Source: CAIYYX01 sp035530135 (GTDB lineage: Bacteria > Pseudomonadota > Gammaproteobacteria > Burkholderiales > Rhodocyclaceae). From it: DNA of 64,000 nucleotides. Within the stretch, counting starts at the first letter, position 1. Every line of letters begins with the position of its first letter. The notes below the pieces were generated by a model that was given only the letters and a program-made list of their open reading frames with translations, ran no database searches and had not been told where the DNA came from. A program made the position numbers and the translations under genes. Shown one piece after another: positions 36,472-45,426 of this stretch. The stretch covers positions 62,001-126,000 of the forward strand of contig DATKVJ010000142.1 in the NCBI GenBank assembly GCA_035530135.1, given 5' to 3'.

Positions 36472-37842
36472 ATGAGTTCGACCTATACGGCTTTGATCTC
36501 CGGGGTGGTTTTCCCCCTGCAGGAGCGCCTGAAACGGCACTCAACGCTTGTTCTGCGCGAATCGCTGGAGCGTTCCCAATGGTGGGACAGCGCTCGACTA
36601 GGAGAGCTGCGTCTGGAGCGGCTGCGCGCCCTGCTGACCCGCGTGCAGCGGGCCAATCCCTACTATCGACAGCGTTTTCGCCAGATCGGCTTCGCTGCCG
36701 CCGACTTGCGCTCGCTCGTCGACCTCGGACGTCTGCCATTTCTCGACAAACCAACCATCCGTGCCAACCTGGAAGCGCTCAAGTCGGAAGATGCGAGCGG
36801 ACTGACGCGCTTCAACACTGGCGGCTCCAGCGGCGAGCCGCTCATTTTCTTCATCGGCGAGCGCGTTAGCCACGACGTCGCCGCTAAATGGCGGGCTACC
36901 CGCTGGTGGGATGTCGATATCGGCGATCCGGAAATCGTGGTGTGGGGCTCACCGATCGAATTGAGCGCCCAGGACCGAATTCGAGCGCTACGCGATGGGC
37001 TGTTGCGCACCGAACTGTTGCCGGCCTTCGATATGTCAGAGTCCAAGCTGAATCACTTCATCGCGCGCATCCGAGCGCGTCGGCCGAAGATGCTCTTCGG
37101 CTATCCGTCGGCGCTGTCACACATCGCGCGACATGCCGAAGAACGCGGTATTCGTATGAATGATCTGGGCATCAAGGTCGCGTTCGTCACCTCGGAACGA
37201 CTCTACGATGAGCAGCGCGAAACAATCACTACGGTTTTCGGCTGTCGGGTCGCAGACGGCTATGGCGCCCGCGACGCCGGCTTTATCGCCCACCAGTGCT
37301 CCGCGGGCGGCATGCACATCACCGCCGAGGACGTTATCGTCGAGATCGTCGACGCGGCGGGAAAAGTGCTGCCGCCGGGGCAGGCCGGCGAAATCGTGGT
37401 GACGCATCTGGCTACCGGGGATTTTCCCTTCATCCGCTATCGCACAGGCGACGTCGCGGTGCTCGACGACGGCAACTGCGCCTGCGGCCGGGGGCTGCCG
37501 ATGCTGCGCGAGATCCAGGGCCGCACCACCGACTTCATTGTGGCACGGGACGGCACCGTGATGCATGGCTTGGCGCTTATCTACGTACTGCGCGATGTTC
37601 CCGGAATAGAGGCGTTCAAGGTGATCCAGGAAAGTCTCGATCTAACGCGCGTGCAGATCGAAACAGGGCCGGCCTTTCAACAAGACAATGTCAGGCTGAT
37701 CATTACGGCCTTGAAACAGCGACTGGGAAAGGACGTGGCCATACAGGTCGAGATCGTCGATCGACTGATGCCTGAAGCCTCCGGAAAGTTTCGCTACATC
37801 GTGAGCAGGGTCAAGGTCGATCATGAGGTTGCAACATCGTGA
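36472..37842 (+). CDS. CapK/PaaK-like AMP-binding protein
   Basis: 456 residues, adjacent to the GT4 gene with no gap. Related to phenylacetate-CoA ligases of the CapK type common in capsule and EPS loci. Substrate region TRFNTGGSSGEPLIFF (the Thr/Ser/Gly-rich ATP loop), GYGARDAGFIAHQCSAGG (A5-like), YRTGDVAVLDDG with the CACGRGLP cysteines, and IQGRTTDFIV. Substrate unknown; it may activate an acyl or amino acid group that is then transferred by one of the FemAB/GNAT enzymes of the locus. Confidence 0.85.
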   Translation: MSSTYTALISGVVFPLQERLKRHSTLVLRESLERSQWWDSARLGELRLERLRALLTRVQRANPYYRQRFRQIGFAAADLRSLVDLGRLPFLDKPTIRANLEALKSEDASGLTRFNTGGSSGEPLIFFIGERVSHDVAAKWRATRWWDVDIGDPEIVVWGSPIELSAQDRIRALRDGLLRTELLPAFDMSESKLNHFIARIRARRPKMLFGYPSALSHIARHAEERGIRMNDLGIKVAFVTSERLYDEQRETITTVFGCRVADGYGARDAGFIAHQCSAGGMHITAEDVIVEIVDAAGKVLPPGQAGEIVVTHLATGDFPFIRYRTGDVAVLDDGNCACGRGLPMLREIQGRTTDFIVARDGTVMHGLALIYVLRDVPGIEAFKVIQESLDLTRVQIETGPAFQQDNVRLIITALKQRLGKDVAIQVEIVDRLMPEASGKFRYIVSRVKVDHEVATS

Positions 37843-37929
37843 GCGGAAGGCTGGTGCCCATTCAGGAATTCCCGACGGCTGGCAGGGTTCCGGCTGGGCC
37901 ATGCCTAGTTACTTGGGTGAAGTGAAATC

Positions 37930-39237
37930 GTGAGAGACGTCATTCTAATCGCTATCGTTTTTGCCGGCAGCCTCATCGCATTGCGGCAACCTTGGATTGG
38001 TGTGCTGTTGTGGACCTGGACCAGCATCATGACGCCCCAAGGGCTTGCGTGGGGTTTTGCCAGAGATTTTCCGGTCGCAGCGGTGCCAGCGGTGGCGACC
38101 CTTGTCGGGCTGTTGTTCACTAAAGAGCGCCGGTCGCCCTTCGTTGATCCGGCGGTGATTTTCCTTGTGTTGTTCGTGGCATGGATATGCATTACTTTCC
38201 CGTTTTCATTTAACGTCGAGAGCAGTACCGAAATGCTCAAGAAGGTCTTGAAAATTGATTTCATGATTTTGGTGAGTCTGATGCTGCTGTACACCAAGCG
38301 TCACATAGAACTACTTATGTGGATCGTTGTTTTCTCCATCGGCTTCTTTGGGATCAAGGGAGGGATTTTCACGCTCACCACGGGGGGGGACTTCCGAGTA
38401 TGGGGGCCGGGCGGCTTTATCGGCGGAAACAATGAGATCGCGCTGGCAATCATTCTGGTCATTCCATTGATGCGTTTCGTTCAGTTGCAGGCAAAAACAT
38501 TCTGGGTCAAGCATGGCATGTCAGCAGCCATGGCGCTCTCGGCTGCCGCAGCTTTTGGCTCGCAGTCGCGCGGGGCCCTGTTAGCCACAGGCGCCATGTC
38601 GCTATATCTGTGGTTGAAGAGTCCGCGCAAGGTGCTGTTCGGCATCGCCTTAGTTGCGGTTGGCGGATTACTCGTCGCATTCATGCCGGAGAGTTGGGAT
38701 CAGCGGATGGACAGCATTGTCAACTATGAGAACGATGCATCTTCGATGGGACGCATCAATGCCTGGTGGATGGCATGGAATTTGGCAAAAAACCATTTCT
38801 CAGGCGGGGGTTTTGCCATATACACGCCTGAAGTATTCGCAATGTATGCGCCCAACCCAGACGATCTTCACGCCGCCCACAGCATTTACTTTCAGGTGCT
38901 GGGAGAGCACGGCTTCATCGGGTTGTTCCTGTTCCTGGCGATCTGGTGGTCGGTCTGGCGCTCGGCCAACTGGTTGATGACCCAAGGCGGAAAAACCCCT
39001 GAAACCCTCTGGTGCAAACACCTCGGGGCCATGTGCCAAGTCAGCTTGGTCGGCTATGCCGTTGGCGGGGCCTTTCTCAGCCTGGCCTATTTCGATCTAC
39101 CGTACGACATCCTATTACTCGTCATGGTCGCCAAGCGTTGGCTCCAAGAATATCTGCTCATGAAAAACCCAGCAACGATTCCCCAGGTGCCTCGGGAAAA
39201 TGAGCTAGGTACATCTGTGTCGATCGCAAAATGCTAG
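37930..39237 (+). CDS. Exosortase-A-associated O-glycosylation ligase (Wzy/WaaL-like, TIGR03097-type)
   Basis: 435 residues, GTG start at 37930 reading M-RDVILIAIVFAGSLIALRQ as in the family. About ten to twelve membrane helices; conserved pieces are VWGPGGFIGGNNEIALA, GSQSRGALLATGAM, GRINAWWMAWNLAKNH and the large periplasmic loop with AAHSIYFQVLGEHGFIG. It should polymerise the EPS or ligate glycan to an exported acceptor at the outer face of the inner membrane. Codons for TTGGDF contain eight G in a row (38382-38389). Last gene of the conserved core before the variable segment. Confidence 0.92.
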   Translation: MRDVILIAIVFAGSLIALRQPWIGVLLWTWTSIMTPQGLAWGFARDFPVAAVPAVATLVGLLFTKERRSPFVDPAVIFLVLFVAWICITFPFSFNVESSTEMLKKVLKIDFMILVSLMLLYTKRHIELLMWIVVFSIGFFGIKGGIFTLTTGGDFRVWGPGGFIGGNNEIALAIILVIPLMRFVQLQAKTFWVKHGMSAAMALSAAAAFGSQSRGALLATGAMSLYLWLKSPRKVLFGIALVAVGGLLVAFMPESWDQRMDSIVNYENDASSMGRINAWWMAWNLAKNHFSGGGFAIYTPEVFAMYAPNPDDLHAAHSIYFQVLGEHGFIGLFLFLAIWWSVWRSANWLMTQGGKTPETLWCKHLGAMCQVSLVGYAVGGAFLSLAYFDLPYDILLLVMVAKRWLQEYLLMKNPATIPQVPRENELGTSVSIAKC

Positions 39238-39319
39238 GGAGAGCGCAAATGAAAATGACTGAGATGGAAAAAGCTATTCTATCTTTTACCTCGTGTGGGC
39301 ATCGACACTGGGTGCTGTC

Positions 39320-39441
39320 ATGCTGATCGACACGCGGAAATTCACCAATGGCCATCGCGTCGAAGCCGACATCCGCCTGATCGGCGCCGGTGCGCGGGCA
39401 TAGCTACGGCCCGCGGGCTGCGGGGCGCGGGAGGACATGTG
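39320..39441 (+). pseudogene. Frameshifted N-terminal remnant of a GMC (glucose-methanol-choline) oxidoreductase
   Basis: From the ATG at 39320 the frame reads MLIDTRKFTNGHRVEADIRL then IGAGARA and stops at 39401. Shifting frame at about 39390-39396 continues AGIATARGLRGAGGHV. Joined, this gives VEADIRLIGAG-A-AGIATAR, the FAD-binding GxGxxG start of GMC oxidoreductases. Restoring one C (GGTGCGCGGG to GGTGCCGCGGG) heals the frame. The similarity ends at the GTG used as start of the next gene. This is a decayed and truncated gene, and it probably marks a recombination joint. Identification rests on my recall of the family N-terminus. Confidence 0.6.
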
Positions 39442-40128
39442 AATACAGAAAACGTTAGCGGGGTTTGGATCATCATTCCTGCCTACAATGAATGCAAGGT
39501 CATATGTCAGATCGTGCAACAGGTCAGAACATTTTTCAAAAATGTTGTTGTAATCAACGATGGCTCGAGTGACGAGACTGCGCAGAGAGCAGCCGAAGGG
39601 GGGGCTATCGTGCTCAGTCACCCAATAAACTTAGGGCAAGGAGCAGCCCTCCAAACTGGTATTACGTTTGCACTCCGCAATGATGCAAAGTTTATAGTGA
39701 CGTTCGATGCAGACGGGCAGCATCAAATCGAAGATGTGCCAGGCATGCTGGCTGTAATGCGACGGGATGGCCTTGATGTCGTATTGGGCAGCCGCTTCAT
39801 GGGTAGTGCGATAAACATCGCCTTCAGCCGCCGAATGCTCTTGTATGGCGCAGTGTTATTCACGAGGCTGACAACGGGACTAAGTCTGACCGATGCGCAC
39901 AATGGTCTACGAGTACTCTCCCGGAAAGCAGCGGCGGCTATAGATTTACATCAGAACCGAATGGCACATGCGTCGGAAATACTGGAACAGATTGCGCGCA
40001 ACCAGATGAAATATGCCGAGGTTGGCAATACAGTTCGCTACACGGACTATTCAATGGCGAAAGGGCAACGGGCGTCCAACGCCATCAATATCATTGTCGA
40101 CATTGTGGTCGGAAGGTTGGACAAATGA
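39439..40128 (+). CDS. Glycosyltransferase family 2 (polyprenyl-phosphate sugar transferase type)
   Basis: About 229 residues from the GTG at 39439 (GGGAGG 4 bases ahead). GT-A fold: WIIIPAYNE, VVVINDGSSDETAQRA, the DxD motif in VTFDADGQHQ, and VLGSRFMGSA. Similar to DPM1-like enzymes that put a sugar on polyprenyl phosphate, which fits the DUF2304 protein and the GT39-like enzyme following it. The start codon falls exactly at the end of the GMC oxidoreductase remnant, so the first residues may be hybrid. A run of seven G occurs at 39598-39604. Clearly more AT-rich than the core operon. Confidence 0.88.
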   Translation: MNTENVSGVWIIIPAYNECKVICQIVQQVRTFFKNVVVINDGSSDETAQRAAEGGAIVLSHPINLGQGAALQTGITFALRNDAKFIVTFDADGQHQIEDVPGMLAVMRRDGLDVVLGSRFMGSAINIAFSRRMLLYGAVLFTRLTTGLSLTDAHNGLRVLSRKAAAAIDLHQNRMAHASEILEQIARNQMKYAEVGNTVRYTDYSMAKGQRASNAINIIVDIVVGRLDK

Positions 40129-40532
40129 TTGCAAAACTACTCTTAACATTCGCGCTGCTCGGTACCTGGGTCTATGTCCTGACACAGTCCGGAATTTCTC
40201 GACTCATTCGTATGCCGCTCTATTTCGTCATTGTCGCGGGCATATATTTCGTTTGGCTTCCAGAGCAAGCTACTAGCTTGGCCAATAAACTCGGAATCGG
40301 GAGAGGTGCGGATCTTATTTTCTACACGTGGAATATTATTTCCTTCGGTGTGCTCATCAATGTCCATTTGAAGCTGAGGAGAAACCTAAACTTGGTTACT
40401 CAATTGGCCAGGCACATTGCAATGGTCCAACCATATAGTGGACCCAGCGATAGCCCGTCGTGCATGACCGCTGAGGGGAACGGCAGCGGAGTGGCAGCAG
40501 AGAAAGTTTGCCAGCCCGAACCGCGTGAGTAA
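40125..40532 (+). CDS. DUF2304 small membrane protein
   Basis: 135 residues, overlapping the GT2 stop as ATGA. Three hydrophobic segments (about 3-18, 30-46 and 64-82) followed by a basic linker with INVHLKLRRNLNLVTQLARH, the usual pattern of DUF2304 proteins that accompany polyprenyl-phosphate glycosyltransferases. The last 35 residues are non-conserved. Likely a membrane partner of the preceding transferase; unproven. Confidence 0.82.
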   Translation: MIAKLLLTFALLGTWVYVLTQSGISRLIRMPLYFVIVAGIYFVWLPEQATSLANKLGIGRGADLIFYTWNIISFGVLINVHLKLRRNLNLVTQLARHIAMVQPYSGPSDSPSCMTAEGNGSGVAAEKVCQPEPRE

Positions 40533-40588
40533 TCGCCAGTCGATTCTAGGTCGCTTGCAGCTACTTCAATTTAATAAAGGTCAAACAC

Positions 40589-40942
40589 ATGACTATGAGC
40601 GTGATCTGGATTATGGTCGGGTACGCATGGGGAATGGCCTGCGGTCAAATCATGTTTAAGCTGGCTGCGAAGTCCACGCTAAAAATAGACACCGCCAATG
40701 GACCATTGGCCTATCTAAGCGTTTATCTTATTTGTGGTTTAGTCATTTACCTTGGGCTGACCGTTCTGTGGCTCTGGGTTTTACGGTCTATCCCGCTGTC
40801 TAAAGCGTATCCGTTTGTTGCACTCTCTTTTGTTTTCACACCCTTGCTGGCAAGTGTGATTTTCGGCGAAAAGCTTTCTTACGGATATTTCATCGGATTG
40901 GCGCTTATTGCGGGGGGCATCGTCGTTATCGCTCGGCAGTGA
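40589..40942 (+). CDS. SMR/EamA-type small membrane transporter (ArnE-like)
   Basis: 117 residues with four membrane helices. Motifs WGMACGQIMFKLAAK, the RSIPLSKAYPFVALSFVFTPL segment and FGEKLSYGYFIGLALIAGGI match the SMR/EamA domain of ArnE-like flippase subunits. Beside a polyprenyl-P GT2 and a GT39-like enzyme, flipping of a polyprenyl-phosphate sugar is likely. It overlaps or abuts the next gene depending on the start chosen there. Confidence 0.87.
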   Translation: MTMSVIWIMVGYAWGMACGQIMFKLAAKSTLKIDTANGPLAYLSVYLICGLVIYLGLTVLWLWVLRSIPLSKAYPFVALSFVFTPLLASVIFGEKLSYGYFIGLALIAGGIVVIARQ

Positions 40943-40983
40943 CGCGGGCTGGATTTGAGCTGGCTGTCGAAGGGAGTGCAATC

Positions 40984-42576
40984 TTGAAATCTTGCAATAT
41001 GCCGTCGGACGCCTCTGTCGTTACCAAGTCACACCGGGCCCATTCTGTCTATGTTGGACAGTACTACTGGTACTTGGCAATACTTGTTGCGGTTGCCTCC
41101 GCTGTCCTTTCTTTCAGTTGGATAGGCTTTATTGCCAGTGATGATGGCTATTATCTTCAGTCTGGCTTGGGGTGGCTTGATAGTTTTCCTTACGTTGCCG
41201 GGCATTTCGGTACCGCCCGAGCGACCGTTGGTATTCCGATTGCCATCGCAATGGGTTTGGTTGGAAAAAACGAATTTTCCGTTGTCCTTCCTACTTGCCT
41301 TTACTGGCTTGGCACCCTGAGCATCACTTACATAGCACTGGCGAAACGCTTTTCCTTCGGGTTTGCCTTGATCACATCGCTCGCCATCGCGACAGTGCCA
41401 CTGTTTGCGTTAATGGCCACGATTCCATCAGCCGACGTGCCTGAACTTTTCTTTTGTGCGACCTCGTTCTGGCTGTTCGCAACATCCTGCGAGCAAGTCG
41501 ACCGTTTGTCGTCTTTGTTCGGCGCCGGCGCGATGGCTGCGCTCGCATTCATCACCCACGAAACCGCCGTAGCGCTGGTCATATTTTACGGAATTCTCTT
41601 CCTGCTGGGCTTCGCCATGCCGCGCCGCCATTATTGGATGATGGCGCTTGGCTTTTCTGTCATCTGGGGCATGGAGATGCTCTATTATGGTTTGCTTACA
41701 GGAGATGCCTTTTACCGATATCACCTATCAATGGTGGGCGTGGCCATACATGACAGAATCGTCGTACCGCCTTTTCACTTTGATGACAGCGGCAATTTGC
41801 ATATTGCCAAATGGATTGATCCTATCGTTATGCTTCTCACGAAGCATGAATTTTCGCTTGCTTTCTACTTTGTAATCCCGGCTGCAATCTGGGCGTTACG
41901 TCCATTGCGCATTCCTACTGAATCTTGGGATCCGGCAAACCGAGAGAAATCATTGGCATGGCTGCTGGCGTTGGCAGGCGCGATTTGTCTGCTGTTTGCG
42001 ATGTTCGCCCTTCAAGGATTGAAGTTGTTAGCACGTTACTACATGATTTCCACGTATTTCTTCCTTATTGCCACCGCGATTTGGGTCAAGATTATTTTGT
42101 TTTATAAACGACCAAAATTCACAATAATCCTGATTGGCGCGGTTATTGGAGTTAATTTCCTATGCATCTTGGCGGATAACAAAAATCCCCGGTTCTCAGA
42201 GCGCGAACTGGTGAATTATCTGAGCCGATCAACGGGTCCTGTGTATACGGACCCCTACACCGCCCACTTGACCGAGCAATACTGCAAATGGTCGGGACAA
42301 GACTGCAGTCGAATAATCGGCGCACCTCCGCGCAAAAACGTCGCATTCTATTTCAATCCAAAGAGTGCGACTAGTCCGAATCGATTTATGAGTCCTAACG
42401 ACGTTGTGCTGTATTCCCCAAAACCAGAATGGATCGCTATTTGGCGGCCTGATCCAGAGCCTAGTGTCCTCAGTTCCGTGGTGTTGGCTTTAGGCCTTGC
42501 CCCTCTGTTGCCAGTAACAGTGTTAAAAAAACTGATCACACCAAATCCTTTAGTTGTGGTCTACCGTTCACGTTGA
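40984..42576 (+). CDS. GT39/ArnT-like membrane glycosyltransferase
   Basis: About 530 residues using the TTG at 40984, which has AGGGAG seven bases ahead; GTG at 40939 and ATG at 40999 are alternatives. About 11 membrane helices. The first periplasmic loop carries the acidic motif ASDDGYYLQSGLGWLDS with the catalytic-type acidic pair of GT-C enzymes. The C-terminal 130 residues form a periplasmic domain (VYTDPYTAHLTEQYCKWSGQ). It probably transfers a sugar from the polyprenyl-phosphate carrier made by the 39439 product. Markedly low GC for the locus. Confidence 0.83.
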   Translation: MKSCNMPSDASVVTKSHRAHSVYVGQYYWYLAILVAVASAVLSFSWIGFIASDDGYYLQSGLGWLDSFPYVAGHFGTARATVGIPIAIAMGLVGKNEFSVVLPTCLYWLGTLSITYIALAKRFSFGFALITSLAIATVPLFALMATIPSADVPELFFCATSFWLFATSCEQVDRLSSLFGAGAMAALAFITHETAVALVIFYGILFLLGFAMPRRHYWMMALGFSVIWGMEMLYYGLLTGDAFYRYHLSMVGVAIHDRIVVPPFHFDDSGNLHIAKWIDPIVMLLTKHEFSLAFYFVIPAAIWALRPLRIPTESWDPANREKSLAWLLALAGAICLLFAMFALQGLKLLARYYMISTYFFLIATAIWVKIILFYKRPKFTIILIGAVIGVNFLCILADNKNPRFSERELVNYLSRSTGPVYTDPYTAHLTEQYCKWSGQDCSRIIGAPPRKNVAFYFNPKSATSPNRFMSPNDVVLYSPKPEWIAIWRPDPEPSVLSSVVLALGLAPLLPVTVLKKLITPNPLVVVYRSR

Positions 42577-42639
42577 GTCGAATAAATTGCCCTTTGCATT
42601 GAATGGCAGATGCACTTAATTACAGGGAGGAAATGCGGA

Positions 42640-43434
42640 ATGAATCGTTCAAATCTTTTGACACTTTTCCCTGTTGCTATCTTTACCATTCTAGGTTTGT
42701 GTTCTTCCAATTCATACGCAGAGGAAGTGTACAACGAAAGAATCTGCGGTCCCATGATCAACAACGCGGGAACTTATATTAATGGACCTTACGACTACCG
42801 GAGGACCACGCAGGCAAACAAAGATTTGGTCGAAAATACCCATTTTAATTATCCAGAAAAAATCATGGGTAATTCAAAGGAACGGAACAGGGTAAATGTC
42901 TGGTTTCAGTTCGTGTACACGCTGAAGATATTTCCTAACAGCCCGAGAGCCTTGGCAGCAATAGATCGACTTTCACAATTGGTTGGGAGTGACAAGCCCC
43001 CCGGGGCCGGATTTTCTGCTGAATGCGCGTTTTTGCGAGCCGTACAGTTCACGCCAGACGATCCAGTTGTCAGGGTTCTCTTCGGACTGTATCTCGGCAA
43101 GAGAGGAAGGTCTGCTGAAGCAGCGGCTCAACTGCAAGAGGCAAGCAGACTGGCACCAGACAATGTCAACGTTCAATACAATCTGGGTTTGGCCTACTTT
43201 CAGATCAAGGATTATCCGCATGCGCGCGAACATGCGGCTGTCGCCTACGACATGGGTTATCCGCTGCCCGGATTGCGGGAGATGCTCGAGCGAGCCGGCT
43301 ATTGGGAAGTTAAAAGCGGGCCGGGCCAGAACTCGCCGCCGGTTAGCGCAGTTTCTCCGCAGGGGAGCGCACCGAGGATTGAGCCAGACAGTCAATCGGA
43401 GCCGGACGCAGCCCCAAATGCGATCGAGCGCTAG
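42640..43434 (+). CDS. Exported TPR-repeat protein
   Basis: 264 residues from the ATG at 42640 (AGGGAGG nine bases ahead). Signal peptide MNRSNLLTLFPVAIFTILGL then SSNSYA/EE. Two to three TPR units around residues 125-225 (VRVLFGLYLGKRGRSAEAAA, NVQYNLGLAYFQIKDYPHAR). The final 40 residues are a Pro/Ser/Glu-rich tail. No recognised family beyond TPR. It may be a periplasmic adaptor for the neighbouring enzymes. Confidence 0.75.
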   Translation: MNRSNLLTLFPVAIFTILGLCSSNSYAEEVYNERICGPMINNAGTYINGPYDYRRTTQANKDLVENTHFNYPEKIMGNSKERNRVNVWFQFVYTLKIFPNSPRALAAIDRLSQLVGSDKPPGAGFSAECAFLRAVQFTPDDPVVRVLFGLYLGKRGRSAEAAAQLQEASRLAPDNVNVQYNLGLAYFQIKDYPHAREHAAVAYDMGYPLPGLREMLERAGYWEVKSGPGQNSPPVSAVSPQGSAPRIEPDSQSEPDAAPNAIER

Positions 43435-43439
43435 TTGAT

Positions 43440-44336
43440 ATGAGGATCTACGAGAAGGTCAACCGACTGCGCTTCAACCTGGCAGTGCGCTCTATTCTTC
43501 GAACGCCACCCGTCAAACTGCAGGGACACGAATATACCCTCCTGTCCATGGTGCAGCACCGGGATGTCTATTCCTACCTCCTCGCCGTGAAGTCTTTTTG
43601 TCGTTACGCCGAGCCATCGCGGGTAGTGGTCATTGCCGATTCGACGCTGGACACGATGGATAGGGCCTTAATTCGGCGTCACGTACCCGGGGTCGAATTG
43701 TGCGAAGCGCGCAACTTTCAGCGCGACGGCATACCCACCGGAGGCTGCTGGGAACGCTTTTGCGCGATTGCCGATTTCGTCCGCGACAGTTACGTGATTC
43801 AATTGGATGCTGACACCGTCGCGGTCCAACCCTTGCCGGAGGTTCTGGCGGCGGTGGAAGACGGCACTGCATTTACGCTCGGGACCGAGGACGATATGAC
43901 CATCGTTTCCTGCAGCGAGATTGCGGCGTGGGCGCGTCCTCGCCTTAGCGCCAGGGACCACGTCCAGTTGGTGGCGGAGTCGCTGCTGGATCAGATCGAG
44001 GCTTCGACAGAATACCGTTACGTCCGAGGCTGTGCCGGGTTTGCGGGATATCCAAGGGCATCCTTAGACTTCGCCATGGTTCGTGAATTTTCCCACCGTA
44101 TGGAGCAGGTGCTGCCTGATCGCTGGTCTGAGTGGGGGAGCGAGCAGTTTTCCTCGAATGTCCTCATCGCCAGCATGCCTGGTGCGCGAGTATTGCCGCA
44201 TCCGAAATATTGCGCACCTCATCGTCGGCGTACTGGCACCGTGTTCATGCACTTCATCGGCTATGTCCGCTACGCGACGCCTCTCTATGCTCGCATGGCT
44301 TCTCAAATCAGCAAAGAATTGCTGACGGCGGCGTGA
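43440..44336 (+). CDS. Glycosyltransferase-like protein (GT-A type, family not recognised)
   Basis: 298 residues, starting 5 bases after the TPR gene. Central VIQLDADTVAVQPLPEVL contains a DxD motif preceded by a hydrophobic strand, as in GT-A nucleotide-sugar enzymes. CWERFCAIADFVRDSY and SEWGSEQFSSN resemble the donor-loop region of such enzymes. The N-terminal part HRDVYSYLLAVKSFCRYAEP also fits. I do not recognise a named family. GC content is higher than in its low-GC neighbours, so it may have a different origin. Confidence 0.68.
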   Translation: MRIYEKVNRLRFNLAVRSILRTPPVKLQGHEYTLLSMVQHRDVYSYLLAVKSFCRYAEPSRVVVIADSTLDTMDRALIRRHVPGVELCEARNFQRDGIPTGGCWERFCAIADFVRDSYVIQLDADTVAVQPLPEVLAAVEDGTAFTLGTEDDMTIVSCSEIAAWARPRLSARDHVQLVAESLLDQIEASTEYRYVRGCAGFAGYPRASLDFAMVREFSHRMEQVLPDRWSEWGSEQFSSNVLIASMPGARVLPHPKYCAPHRRRTGTVFMHFIGYVRYATPLYARMASQISKELLTAA

Positions 44337-44346
44337 ACCTGCCCGA

Positions 44347-45300
44347 ATGACAATGCTGACACGACTTCTCTTGCGATCGCTGGCACCGGCGGGCACCCGG
44401 GCGAAATTGTCTATTTTCATCTTTCATCGCATCCTCCCCGAGTTCGACCCTCATTTGCCCTGGGAGCCCGATGCCGTTCAGTTCGATTGGATGGTCGGGC
44501 TGATTGCCGGCAACTTCAAGCTTCTGCCCTTGAGCGAAGCGGTGCGGCGACTTTTGTCCAGCTCGTTGCCACCCGCAGCCGCCTCCATCACCTTCGACGA
44601 CGGCTATGCGGACAATCTGAGCGTGGCGGCACCGATCCTGAAGCGCTATGGTGCGTCCGCCACATTTTTCATCGCTACCGGGTTTCTTGACGGCAGACGA
44701 ATGTGGAACGACGATGTGATAGAAGCATTCAGGCGGGTACCACAGGGCATCTTGGATCTGAAGAAGTTCGACCTCGGGATTCACGAGATCACTGATGGAG
44801 CGTCGCGAGTGGGGGCCTATGGCATCGTGCTCGATCGACTCAAGTATTTCGATCACGAGCGACGTACCGCTGTGGCGAGAGAAATTGCCGATCTAAATGG
44901 CGTTCACGCCGTTTCCGATCTAATGATGACACTAGCCCAGGTCCAGGAACTGCGCATGCAGGGAATGGAAATCGGCGCCCACACACACACCCATCCGATA
45001 CTTGAACTCATGCCAGACACACGTGCGGAAGAAGAGATGCTCGGAGGCCGTGAGCGTCTGGAATCCCTGCTGGGCGAACGCATCACCCTCTTTGCCTACC
45101 CAAACGGCGAACCGGGCAAAGACTTTTCACCACGACATGCAAGGATGGCGCGGCGCCTCGGGTTCTCTGCCGCCGTATCGACGTCGCCTGGGACTGCAAG
45201 CCAAGTGTCTGATGTATTTCAGCTACCTCGCTTCACGCCGTGGGATCGAACGCCATTGCGGTTCGCAATGCGCTGCGCAATCAATCTGGTGCGTTCCTGA
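44347..45300 (+). CDS. Polysaccharide deacetylase
   Basis: 317 residues. NodB domain: AASITFDDGYADNLSVAAPI (catalytic Asp and metal Asp), ATFFIATGFLDGRRMWNDD, GAHTHTHPIL (metal histidines) and FAYPNGEPGKDF. The opening IFIFHRILPEFDP is typical of the IcaB/PgaB-like group. It probably de-N-acetylates or deacetylates the polymer or its building block. Second of three deacetylases in the window. Confidence 0.9.
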   Translation: MTMLTRLLLRSLAPAGTRAKLSIFIFHRILPEFDPHLPWEPDAVQFDWMVGLIAGNFKLLPLSEAVRRLLSSSLPPAAASITFDDGYADNLSVAAPILKRYGASATFFIATGFLDGRRMWNDDVIEAFRRVPQGILDLKKFDLGIHEITDGASRVGAYGIVLDRLKYFDHERRTAVAREIADLNGVHAVSDLMMTLAQVQELRMQGMEIGAHTHTHPILELMPDTRAEEEMLGGRERLESLLGERITLFAYPNGEPGKDFSPRHARMARRLGFSAAVSTSPGTASQVSDVFQLPRFTPWDRTPLRFAMRCAINLVRS

Positions 45301-45426
45301 GATTTGAGCGGTGGCTGATACTGCAGCACTCTGGAAATTACTGAGAGATGGTGTCGGTCCTAATGATGCGGGAAAAATTGATGTTCCGCCATGATATCCA
45401 AACTCTCCATCCAAGGCACTGAGCAA

